This document shows positions 35,156 to 42,423 of a stretch of 54,876 nucleotides of DNA, piece by piece. The notes under the pieces were generated by a model, which made no database searches, was not told the DNA's origin, and saw nothing but the letters and a program-made list of their open reading frames with translations. Every line of letters begins with the position of its first letter. Position 1 is the stretch's first letter. This DNA comes from an uncultured Pelagibacteraceae bacterium (GTDB taxonomy: Bacteria; Pseudomonadota; Alphaproteobacteria; Pelagibacterales; Pelagibacteraceae). The stretch lies in the NCBI GenBank assembly GCA_902564565.1, contig CACFBW010000006.1:1-54876 (forward strand), read 5' to 3'. A program made the translations under genes and the position numbers.

Positions 35156-36172
35156 TTATAAAATTAATTTTTTTTTATTATGTGTTCTTGCTTGAATTTT
35201 TTCTCCATAAGATTGTGTAATTCGATCGAATATAATAGCTAACAATACAATTGCAATACCTGCTTCAGTAGCCATACCAACATTTAATTGTTGTAATCCA
35301 AGCAACACTTCATCTCCAATTCCTCTTGTACCTATCATTGATGCGATTACTACCATTGCTAAGGACATCATTGTACATTGGTTAACCCCTTGCATTATGT
35401 TGGGTAATGCCAATGGTAATTGTACTCCCCATAATTTTTGTTTTTTGCTTGCACCGAAAGCCTCTGCTGCTTCAACAACTTCTTTGTCAACTAGTCTAAT
35501 TCCAAGGTCTGTTAATCTTATTAAAGGAGGAACAGCATAAACAAATATAGCAAATATTGCTGGAACAGCACCCAAACCAAATAATAATATGCCTGGAATT
35601 AAATAACAAAAACTAGGAATAGTTTGCATTAAGTCTAAAATTGGTAGAATAGCATTTCTTACTTTTTTGTGTCTTGCCATTAATATCCCTACAGGAATAC
35701 CAATAATTAAACAAAGCAACATTCCTATAACCACTATACAAGTAGTCATTATACATTTGTCCCAATATCTAGGGCTAAGGAAACCAAGAAAAAAAACACA
35801 GAATGCAACCATAATTGTTGTGCCTGTATTTCTTCCACTTACAAAATAACAAAGAACAATTACTGATATCATTAATATAGGCCAGGGCAATCCAACCATA
35901 AAATTTTTCATATCTGTATAAAGACCAAGTAGAAAATTATTAATTCCTTCAAAAAACATTCCGTACTCTTTTATAAGTTTATCAAAACCTTCATTTAGGA
36001 ATGGCATTAATGGAAGGTCTAACCATTTAGGCCAGTTTCCTAGCCATGATAAATCTGTAAATAAAACTGAAACACTTTCAGGTCTATATTTTGAAGTTGT
36101 GTATGCAACAACAACCATAGCAATAAATGCTATTAGATAAATTAAATTAAAATATTTCTTATATTTTTCCAT
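35156..36172 (-). CDS. proW: glycine betaine/proline-type ABC permease ProW
   Basis: A 338-residue permease with an N-terminal extension containing its own membrane segment, then the binding-protein-dependent transport domain (about 130-325). The coupling loop is VVEAAEAFGASKKQKLWGVQLPLALP, the EAA motif. The C-terminus is cytoplasmic and basic. It forms the channel for the ProX substrate. An intrinsic terminator lies between proX and proW, which should lower its expression relative to proX. Confidence 0.92.
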   Translation of the reverse strand: MEKYKKYFNLIYLIAFIAMVVVAYTTSKYRPESVSVLFTDLSWLGNWPKWLDLPLMPFLNEGFDKLIKEYGMFFEGINNFLLGLYTDMKNFMVGLPWPILMISVIVLCYFVSGRNTGTTIMVAFCVFFLGFLSPRYWDKCIMTTCIVVIGMLLCLIIGIPVGILMARHKKVRNAILPILDLMQTIPSFCYLIPGILLFGLGAVPAIFAIFVYAVPPLIRLTDLGIRLVDKEVVEAAEAFGASKKQKLWGVQLPLALPNIMQGVNQCTMMSLAMVVIASMIGTRGIGDEVLLGLQQLNVGMATEAGIAIVLLAIIFDRITQSYGEKIQARTHNKKKLIL

Positions 36173-36183
36173 TAATACTTCTC

Positions 36184-36213
36184 AAAAAACTAAGAGCCCG
36201 TAAGGGCTCTTAG
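36184..36213 (-). terminator. intrinsic terminator/attenuator between proX and proW
   Basis: A perfect 10-base stem, ctaagagccc (36190-36199) with gggctcttag (36204-36213), closes a four-base loop. Read on the minus strand it is followed by six T (36189-36184). It ends most proX transcripts before proW, the same arrangement as after livK (8555) and after the Pot binding protein (45996). Confidence 0.92.
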
Positions 36214-36233
36214 TATTAAGAATTGTTTTAAAA

Positions 36234-37259
36234 TTAAAGCGAAGCTTTAACTTTTTTTGCAACATCTGCAGGAACCCATTTAGTCCAAGAGCTAGATCCT
36301 TTTAAAAAGTTCTTAGCAGTTGCTTCCATATCTCCACCTGATTCATCCATGTAAAAAGCAAGTGATTTGTTTACTTCAGCAGTAGGCAAAGTGTATGCTT
36401 TTACAAAGTCGATGATTGGTTTGTTTTCTGGTTTGTTGGCAAAAGTAGTTGATGCAGATTTTGTTAAAGCCATATCCACATAAGCACTCGCACATGTATC
36501 CGTGTATGCATCTGGTCCATCAGCCTTAATTTTTTCTACAACCTTCATCATTTTTGTCCAACAAGCATTGTCATAAGCAGGTTCTTTAAGTTGAACTAAA
36601 TCAACCTTTCCCATTAAACCAGTTGGTGTCCAGTAGTAAGAAAATACTGGTTTGCCTTTTTTAAATGCACCAGCAATCGCGGCATCTAAAGCACCACCAG
36701 AACCTGGATCAAAGTTAGTGTAGTATTTGTCCAAACCATAAACTTTGTGCTTAACTAAGTTAATAGTGTAGCAAGTCCATCCAGATATACAGCTAGTCAT
36801 TCTGCCTTTTCCAGGAGCTTCAGGATCAGCAAATAATTTTGCTATCTCTGGCTTTTTCATATCTTCAACAGATTTTAAACCGTATTTGTCAGAAGTTTTT
36901 TTATCGACATAAAAACCTTGTGTTGATGAAGGAGTGTTAACTCCAAGCTCAACAATTTGTCCTTTAGCAACAGCTTCTTCATGCATTTGAACAATATTGT
37001 CTCTCCAAACCTCTGTTATAATATCAAGTTGTTGATCATAATGAGCAGCCATTATTGGAGAAGTACTTCCTTTTGTTACTTCAACGCTGCATCCGTATCC
37101 TTTTTCAAGAATATAACCAACGATCGCAGTATGAACGTTAGCACTATCCCAGTCAAAATCTCCCAAATGTACTTTACAAGCAGCATTAGCACTTGTTGTG
37201 CCTAATGATGTAACTGCTATAAAAGCAATTGAAAGAAATAGTTTTTTTAGAAATTTCAT
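36234..37259 (-). CDS. proX: periplasmic quaternary-amine-binding protein ProX (OpuAC type)
   Basis: A 341-residue binding protein with a Sec signal peptide (MKFLKKLFLSIAFIAVTSLGTTSANA, cleavage about residue 26). The mature protein is rich in tryptophans and aromatics suited to a cation-pi cage (DFDWDSAN, EVWRDN, YYWTPTG, SSSWTKW). Two cysteine pairs (for example SCISGWTC) may form disulfides. It is preceded by a five-G Shine-Dalgarno (AAGGGGGAAATT before ATG). Likely ligands are glycine betaine, carnitine or gamma-butyrobetaine, given the enzymes nearby. It starts divergently from the gamma-butyrobetaine hydroxylase gene. Confidence 0.92.
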   Translation of the reverse strand: MKFLKKLFLSIAFIAVTSLGTTSANAACKVHLGDFDWDSANVHTAIVGYILEKGYGCSVEVTKGSTSPIMAAHYDQQLDIITEVWRDNIVQMHEEAVAKGQIVELGVNTPSSTQGFYVDKKTSDKYGLKSVEDMKKPEIAKLFADPEAPGKGRMTSCISGWTCYTINLVKHKVYGLDKYYTNFDPGSGGALDAAIAGAFKKGKPVFSYYWTPTGLMGKVDLVQLKEPAYDNACWTKMMKVVEKIKADGPDAYTDTCASAYVDMALTKSASTTFANKPENKPIIDFVKAYTLPTAEVNKSLAFYMDESGGDMEATAKNFLKGSSSWTKWVPADVAKKVKASL

Positions 37260-37279
37260 AAATTTCCCCCTTAAATGTT

Positions 37280-37291
37280 TAGTTTAAACTA
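37280..37291. promoter_or_regulatory. 12-base palindrome upstream of proX
   Basis: tagtttaaacta is a perfect palindrome lying 20 bases upstream of the proX start codon within the 178-base divergent region 37260-37437. It is a candidate operator for proX. On the minus strand TTGTGT and TTTAAT, 17 bases apart, lie just upstream as a weak promoter candidate. Confidence 0.4.
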
Positions 37292-37382
37292 GCGCATTAA
37301 AACTTGATAAGTTAAAAAACACAACCAAAATTAAGATTTATATAGGTTAATAAACATAGCAAAAAACCCTGTAAAATATTTA

Positions 37383-37403
37383 AATTCAATTATAAATTGA
37401 ATT
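37383..37403. promoter_or_regulatory. inverted repeat upstream of the gamma-butyrobetaine hydroxylase gene
   Basis: aattcaatt (37383-37391) and aattgaatt (37395-37403) form a perfect 9-base inverted repeat with a 3-base spacer, ending 34 bases before the ATG at 37438. It is the right size for a dimeric regulator site. The in-frame TTG at 37402 lies inside it, an argument against using that TTG as a start. Confidence 0.5.
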
Positions 37404-37437
37404 GAAAACAAAACAAAATAAAATAACAATTGATAAA

Positions 37438-38565
37438 ATGAGAGTAGAAATTTCTAAAGTTTCAAAAAATGGCTCAGCACTAAATGTTGAATGGAGCGAT
37501 GGAAAAAAAAGTAATTTTAACTTCATGTGGTTAAGAGACAATTGCCCCACTGCGCACGATAAAGACTCAAGACATAGAATGTTTAATATACTTGAAGTTT
37601 CAACGAATATAGAACCTAAGACATACAAAATTAATGAAGAAGGAAAATTAGAAATAGCTTGGAGCGAAGGAGCTCATACCAGTTTTTACGATCAAGAATG
37701 GCTTAGGAAAAATTGTTATACGATAAATAACAATAAAAAGTATGTTTCTCCTTATGAACTATGGGACAGTTCTTTACAAAAAAATTTAAAATCTATTAGT
37801 ATAGAGCATGACGAAATTATTAATTCCGACGAAGGTTTAATTAAATGGCTAGAACTTTTGCATTACAAAGGAATCGCAATTGTAAAAAACACACCAATTG
37901 AAAAAGAGTCTGCGTTTCCAGTTTTAAACAGAATAAGTCATACAAGAGAAACTTTTTTTAAAACACCTTTTGAAGTTATAAATATTCCAAAACCAAATAA
38001 CTCTGCATACACAGCGCATGCTTTAAGAAATCATATGGATTTACCTTGGTTTGAAAACCCTCCAGGATATCAATTTCTTCATTGTTTAATTAATTCCGCA
38101 AAAGGAGGAGATTCATCGGCAGTTGACGCTTTTGCAGTTGCTGATTATTTAAAAAAAAATGAAAAAGAAATTTTTGAAACTTTGATTAATGTTCCTCTTA
38201 AATTTAGAGACAAAGACTATACTCAAGACGCACATAGAAGTTTTTATGGTCCAGCTATTTCATTAACTAAAGATGGTGATTATAACGATATAAGATTTAG
38301 TGTTGCTACTATGGACGCATTAGATTGCCACCCCGATGTTATGGATAAAGTTTATAAAGCTCATCATAGGTTTGGAAACCTTTTGCATGACGATAAATTT
38401 CAAATAAAATTTAGATTAGAAGCAGGTGATATTTTTTCATTTAATAATAGAAGACTTTTGCATGGAAGAACAGAATTTGATCCAAATTCAGGACATAGAC
38501 ATTTGCAAGGTTATTACATGGACAGAGACGAAATCATTGGAAGATTAAATTTTTTAAAAAAATAA
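37438..38565 (+). CDS. gamma-butyrobetaine hydroxylase-like Fe(II)/2-oxoglutarate dioxygenase (GBBH/TmpA family)
   Basis: A 375-residue enzyme in two parts: an N-terminal GBBH_N (DUF971) domain (about 1-95, with FMWLRDNCPTAH at 29-40) and a TauD-fold catalytic domain. Iron ligands are H199, D201 (NHMDLPWFENPPG) and H342 (LLHGRTEF); R354 and R363 are candidates for the 2OG arginine. The family hydroxylates gamma-butyrobetaine to L-carnitine, or trimethylaminoethylphosphonate in TmpA. The N-terminal zinc site looks degenerate: C36 is kept but the usual following cysteines are absent. I chose the ATG at 37438 over the TTG at 37402. Divergent from proX. Confidence 0.88.
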   Translation: MRVEISKVSKNGSALNVEWSDGKKSNFNFMWLRDNCPTAHDKDSRHRMFNILEVSTNIEPKTYKINEEGKLEIAWSEGAHTSFYDQEWLRKNCYTINNNKKYVSPYELWDSSLQKNLKSISIEHDEIINSDEGLIKWLELLHYKGIAIVKNTPIEKESAFPVLNRISHTRETFFKTPFEVINIPKPNNSAYTAHALRNHMDLPWFENPPGYQFLHCLINSAKGGDSSAVDAFAVADYLKKNEKEIFETLINVPLKFRDKDYTQDAHRSFYGPAISLTKDGDYNDIRFSVATMDALDCHPDVMDKVYKAHHRFGNLLHDDKFQIKFRLEAGDIFSFNNRRLLHGRTEFDPNSGHRHLQGYYMDRDEIIGRLNFLKK

Positions 38566-38567
38566 AA

Positions 38568-39212
38568 CTATAAGTTTTCAAAAATAAGATTTTTGTTTTT
38601 GTATTTGTTTCTAATTTCTTTGTTTCTTGCTGTATAGTAATAAATTGGTTTGTTAATGATATTTAGTTTTTTTTTTAAAAGAAATTTTTTTTCCATCACA
38701 ATAATTTTTACATAATTCAATTTGCTTTTTTTAATAATTTTTTTAATAGGAGTGGTTGAAGCAAAACATATACCTAAAGTAAGATTTTTTTTAATTTTAT
38801 ATATGTTTCTTATATTTTTTTCATTGAATGAAGTTATGCTGAAAAATTTTAATTTCTTAGTTTCATTGATTAATTGAATCAAATTTTTTTTTGAAAAAAG
38901 TGACTTAATTTCCAGCATTAAATAGCTGTTATCTTTTGCAACACTTACTAATTCTTTTAGTTCAGGTAAATAATATCCAAATTTTTTTGCTATTTTGTTA
39001 ATTTCTTTAAAATTAAGATTTTTTATCAATTTATTAATCCTAAACTTTCTTTTTAAATTAAAGTCGTGAAAACATATGATTTTATTGTCTTTTGTGATGT
39101 GCAGATCAGTCTCAATGCCAAAATTTTTTTTAAAACAGTATTTAAAAGCAGGAAGAGTATTTTCTTTAAATTTTTTTTTAGCCAGCCCCCTATGGATTAT
39201 TGAATGAACCAT
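38568..39212 (-). CDS. glycerophosphodiester phosphodiesterase
   Basis: A 214-residue GDPD-family TIM-barrel enzyme. Catalytic and metal residues are H7-R8-G9, E17-N18-T19, E34/D36 (IETDLH) and H49-D50 (CFHDFN). The rest is lysine-rich and divergent, with a weakly conserved second half. It hydrolyses glycerophosphodiesters to sn-glycerol 3-phosphate and an alcohol. With glycerophosphocholine as substrate it would release choline, which fits the neighbouring quaternary-amine genes (inference). There is no signal peptide, so it is cytoplasmic. It converges on the hydroxylase gene two bases away and follows the ALDH by nine bases. Confidence 0.88.
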   Translation of the reverse strand: MVHSIIHRGLAKKKFKENTLPAFKYCFKKNFGIETDLHITKDNKIICFHDFNLKRKFRINKLIKNLNFKEINKIAKKFGYYLPELKELVSVAKDNSYLMLEIKSLFSKKNLIQLINETKKLKFFSITSFNEKNIRNIYKIKKNLTLGICFASTTPIKKIIKKSKLNYVKIIVMEKKFLLKKKLNIINKPIYYYTARNKEIRNKYKNKNLIFENL

Positions 39213-39221
39213 TTAATTTTA

Positions 39222-40652
39222 TTACTTCCAACCAGTAATAGTTTTTACTTCAAGGTATTCTTCTAGTCCCCAATTACCACCTTCACGACCATTTCCAGAT
39301 TGCCTATACCCTCCAAATGGAGTCCCAGCATCAGCGCCCTTACCATTAATATATACACAGCCAGATCTTAATTTTTTAGCTACTCTTTTTGCTTTTTCTT
39401 TATCTTCTGTTTGCAAATAATTTCCAAGACCATATTCAGTCTCATTTGTAATTGATATTGCCTCCTCTTCAGTTTCAAATGGAATTATTGAAAGAACAGG
39501 TCCAAAAATTTCTTTTTTGGCTATTTGCATATTATTTGTAACATCTGTGAATATAGTTGGTTTAATAAAATAACCTTTATTTAATCCACTTGGTAGCTCT
39601 GGACCACCAGCTGCAAGTGTTGCTCCTTCATTTATACCATCTTTAATTAAATTGATTATTTTATCGTACTGAACTTTCGAAACCACTGGTCCTATATGAT
39701 CTCCTTTTTTTGAAGCAATGTTTACTTTAATTTTATTAGCTTCGTCTGTCGCTTCTTTAACTGCTCTTTCATAAATAGATTTTTCTACAAGCATTCTTGT
39801 TGGAGCGTCGCATGATTGTCCAGAATTACTCATTACATTTCTAATTCCATCTCTTACTGCATTAGGATAAGAGTCGCCAAAAACAATATTTCCACCTTTG
39901 CCGCCCAACTCTAAACAAACTCTTTTAATTGTATCAGCAGCATTTTTTGTAATTAATTTTCCTGCTCTTGTTGAGCCGGTAAAAGAAATCATATCGATAT
40001 CCGGATGGCCGGATATTTGAGTTCCAACTCCAGACCCATCTCCATTTACTAAATTAAAAACTCCTGCAGGAAAATCAGCCTCATCTATCATCTCAGCAAA
40101 TAACATTGCTGAAATAGGAGCTATTTCAGATGGTTTAAGTATCATTGTACAACCAGTTGCGAAAGCAGGAATTACTTTCAAAGCTATTTGATTGATTGGC
40201 CAATTCCAAGGTGTAATTAGACCACATACTCCTATTGGTTCACGAGCTATATGATTATTAGACTTTGAATTAAAATGTTCTTCAAATTTAAATTCTTTTA
40301 ATCTTAATATGAAATCTTCTAAATGGGCTTGTCCTGATGCAGCATGAGTTGATGTTGCAAAATCAATAGGGGATCCCATCTCCATTGACATTGCTTCAGC
40401 CATTTCATTAAATCTTTTTTTATAAACTTTTAGCAGTTTTTCTAAAAGATTTATCCTTTCTTCTTTTGAAGTTTCTTTCCAATTAACAAAAGCATTTTTT
40501 GCTGCTTTTACAGCAGCATCAGTATCCTCCTTAGACCCAAGCGAAATGATAGCAAAAGCTTCTTCGTTAGACGGATTAATTACTTTTAAGTCATTTGATT
40601 TAGAAGGTTTAACCCATTTACCATTTATATAAAAATTTCTTTTATCAAGCAT
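39222..40652 (-). CDS. aldehyde dehydrogenase (NAD(P)-dependent)
   Basis: A 476-residue ALDH with catalytic C281 (SGQSCDAP), general base E248 (LELGGKGG) and oxyanion N150 (TPWNWP). It is not closely similar to the ALDH at 20555. It follows the 3-hydroxyisobutyrate-dehydrogenase-like gene by 21 bases and precedes the GDPD gene by nine. Candidate substrates are betaine aldehyde, if linked to choline, or aspartate-semialdehyde-type products of ectoine breakdown, if linked to the divergent EutA/DoeA genes. Sequence alone does not decide. Confidence 0.92.
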   Translation of the reverse strand: MLDKRNFYINGKWVKPSKSNDLKVINPSNEEAFAIISLGSKEDTDAAVKAAKNAFVNWKETSKEERINLLEKLLKVYKKRFNEMAEAMSMEMGSPIDFATSTHAASGQAHLEDFILRLKEFKFEEHFNSKSNNHIAREPIGVCGLITPWNWPINQIALKVIPAFATGCTMILKPSEIAPISAMLFAEMIDEADFPAGVFNLVNGDGSGVGTQISGHPDIDMISFTGSTRAGKLITKNAADTIKRVCLELGGKGGNIVFGDSYPNAVRDGIRNVMSNSGQSCDAPTRMLVEKSIYERAVKEATDEANKIKVNIASKKGDHIGPVVSKVQYDKIINLIKDGINEGATLAAGGPELPSGLNKGYFIKPTIFTDVTNNMQIAKKEIFGPVLSIIPFETEEEAISITNETEYGLGNYLQTEDKEKAKRVAKKLRSGCVYINGKGADAGTPFGGYRQSGNGREGGNWGLEEYLEVKTITGWK

Positions 40653-40673
40653 AATTTATTATTAACATATTAA

Positions 40674-41615
40674 TTAAATTTCATATCCTTTTTCTTCTTT
40701 TTCATTATCAGTTAATTCATCAGGAAATCCGGAAGCCCTAAAATCTAAATCAAATTTATCTTCAAGTCTTTTAACTACCATTGACGACCATGCTCTGGAA
40801 CCATATTTTTTTTGTGCATCTTTAAATATATCTAATACAAATGGTGATATTTCTAACGGTGTATTAAGTTTTTTAGAAAGTTCATTGAAAAGATTCATAT
40901 CTTTATGTACTAAATCCATTGTAAAATTAATGTTATAAGATCCATTTAAGATTACCTGACTCTCGGTTTCATGAACAAATGAGCTTCCTGAAGAAACGGC
41001 AATTCCTTTATAGGTTTTATTAAGATCTAATTTGGATTTTTTAGCTACTGTCCATGCTTCTCCAAGAGCAGCCAAATGTACAGATGCTAAATAGTTTGTA
41101 ATTACCTTTAAAATTGAAGCAGTTCCAAGCTCTCCTGTGTGAAGGATCTTTCTTCCCATTGTGGTTAAAACTGGTAAAATTTTTTCAAAACTTTTTCTTT
41201 CACCACCAACAAAAATAGCGATATTTCCTGTTTCTGCTCTGTGACATCCGCCACTAACTGGTCCATCTAAAGAAATGGCTTCTTTTTTTGAAACCAGTTT
41301 ATTCAACCTTTTAACTTCAGACTCATCAGTTGTACTCATCTCTAACCAAATTTTATTTTTTGAGAGGCCATTAATTACACCTTCTTTTGATTCCATTACC
41401 TCTGCACATATTTCAGGTGATGGAAGACATGTTATAATTAAATCTGTTTGTTCAGCTAATTCTTTTCCAGTATTTGCAATTTTTGCACCTCTATTTTTAA
41501 AATCATTTGTTAAGTTTTCTTCTAAATCTCTTACAGTTAAATCAAACTTATTTCTCAATAAACTGCTCGCTAATTTACCCCCAACATTTCCAAGTCCTAT
41601 AAATCCTATTTTCAT
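40674..41615 (-). CDS. 3-hydroxyisobutyrate dehydrogenase-family oxidoreductase
   Basis: A 313-residue beta-hydroxyacid dehydrogenase. The N-terminal GFIGLGNVGGKLASSLL is at residues 4-20, the family signature DGPVSGGCHRAETGNIAIFVGG follows, and the catalytic lysine lies in ILKVITNYL. The frame is open up to 41747, but those extra 44 residues run into the divergent eutA-like gene and do not fit the family. The ATG at 41615 begins exactly at the Rossmann fold and follows an AAGGTTG Shine-Dalgarno. It oxidises a 3-hydroxy acid with NAD(P); substrate unknown. Confidence 0.88.
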   Translation of the reverse strand: MKIGFIGLGNVGGKLASSLLRNKFDLTVRDLEENLTNDFKNRGAKIANTGKELAEQTDLIITCLPSPEICAEVMESKEGVINGLSKNKIWLEMSTTDESEVKRLNKLVSKKEAISLDGPVSGGCHRAETGNIAIFVGGERKSFEKILPVLTTMGRKILHTGELGTASILKVITNYLASVHLAALGEAWTVAKKSKLDLNKTYKGIAVSSGSSFVHETESQVILNGSYNINFTMDLVHKDMNLFNELSKKLNTPLEISPFVLDIFKDAQKKYGSRAWSSMVVKRLEDKFDLDFRASGFPDELTDNEKEEKGYEI

Positions 41616-41674
41616 AACAACCTTTTTAATTTTAGTGAATATTAAATACTTTATGATATATTTTTTTTTTAAAA

Positions 41675-42421
41675 ATGTATTCAACAAAAATAGATCCAAA
41701 ATACAACAAGAATCAAAATCCAAAAATAGGTTTGATAGCGCTCGCAAGCGACTATATGATTGAAAAAGACTTTATTAATGTAATTAAAGATAAAAAAATA
41801 GATTTTTTTGTTAATAGAATTGAATGTTTTAACCCTTTAACAAAAGAAAATTTAATAAAAATGTCTGAAAAAGTAACAGAAGTTACAAAAGACATTCTTC
41901 CAAATGAAAAAATTGATTGTGTTGTTTACGGCTGTACCTCAGGTACAATAGCTGCTGGTTATCAATCTATAGAAAACAAAATAAAGAAAGCAAAACCAGA
42001 AGCTGAAGTTACTACTCCAAGTACAGCTTCTATTAAAGCTCTTAAGAAGCTGAAATTAAATAAAATTGCAATTTTTACCCCATATCCAAAAAAACTAAAT
42101 GATGAAGTAATAGATTTTTTTAAAAAAGAAAATTTTCAAATTACCGCAAATTCTTATTTTGATATTGCTTCTGATATAGATATTGGAAAAGTTGATGCAA
42201 ATTATTTATATGAAGTTTTATCAAAAATGGATTTAAATGGAGCAGATGCATTATTTATTTCATGCACTGCTTTACCCGCTTTATCCATAATAGATAAACT
42301 TGAAAAAAAATTAGGAAAAATTGTTTTATCAAGTAATCAGGCGTTAATATGGGATGCTTTAGAAAAAATCGGTATAAATGATTCAATAAATGGTTTTGGA
42401 AAATTATTTTCTGAAAATTAA
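41675..42421 (+). CDS. EutA-like Asp/Glu-racemase-superfamily protein (maleate isomerase type)
   Basis: A 248-residue protein of the maleate isomerase/arylmalonate decarboxylase group. The two catalytic cysteines are C87 (YGCTSGT) and C197 (SCTALPAL) on the two pseudo-symmetric lobes. In ectoine-degrading bacteria EutA is such a protein and is encoded next to the ectoine hydrolase, as here. Three bases separate it from the DoeA-like gene. The exact reaction of EutA is not well established; racemisation or isomerisation of an acetyl-diaminobutyrate intermediate has been proposed. Divergent from the dehydrogenase gene with 59 bases between starts. Confidence 0.82.
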   Translation: MYSTKIDPKYNKNQNPKIGLIALASDYMIEKDFINVIKDKKIDFFVNRIECFNPLTKENLIKMSEKVTEVTKDILPNEKIDCVVYGCTSGTIAAGYQSIENKIKKAKPEAEVTTPSTASIKALKKLKLNKIAIFTPYPKKLNDEVIDFFKKENFQITANSYFDIASDIDIGKVDANYLYEVLSKMDLNGADALFISCTALPALSIIDKLEKKLGKIVLSSNQALIWDALEKIGINDSINGFGKLFSEN

Positions 42422-42423
42422 AA

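Noticed and set aside
37402-37437. TTG start adding twelve residues to the gamma-butyrobetaine hydroxylase
   Set aside because: The TTG lies inside a perfect inverted repeat and adds a lysine-rich tail absent from the family; the ATG at 37438 begins at the conserved domain.
41616-41747. 44-residue N-terminal extension of the 3-hydroxyisobutyrate-dehydrogenase-like protein
   Set aside because: It crosses the divergent promoter gap into the EutA-like gene and precedes a perfect Rossmann-fold start with its own Shine-Dalgarno.
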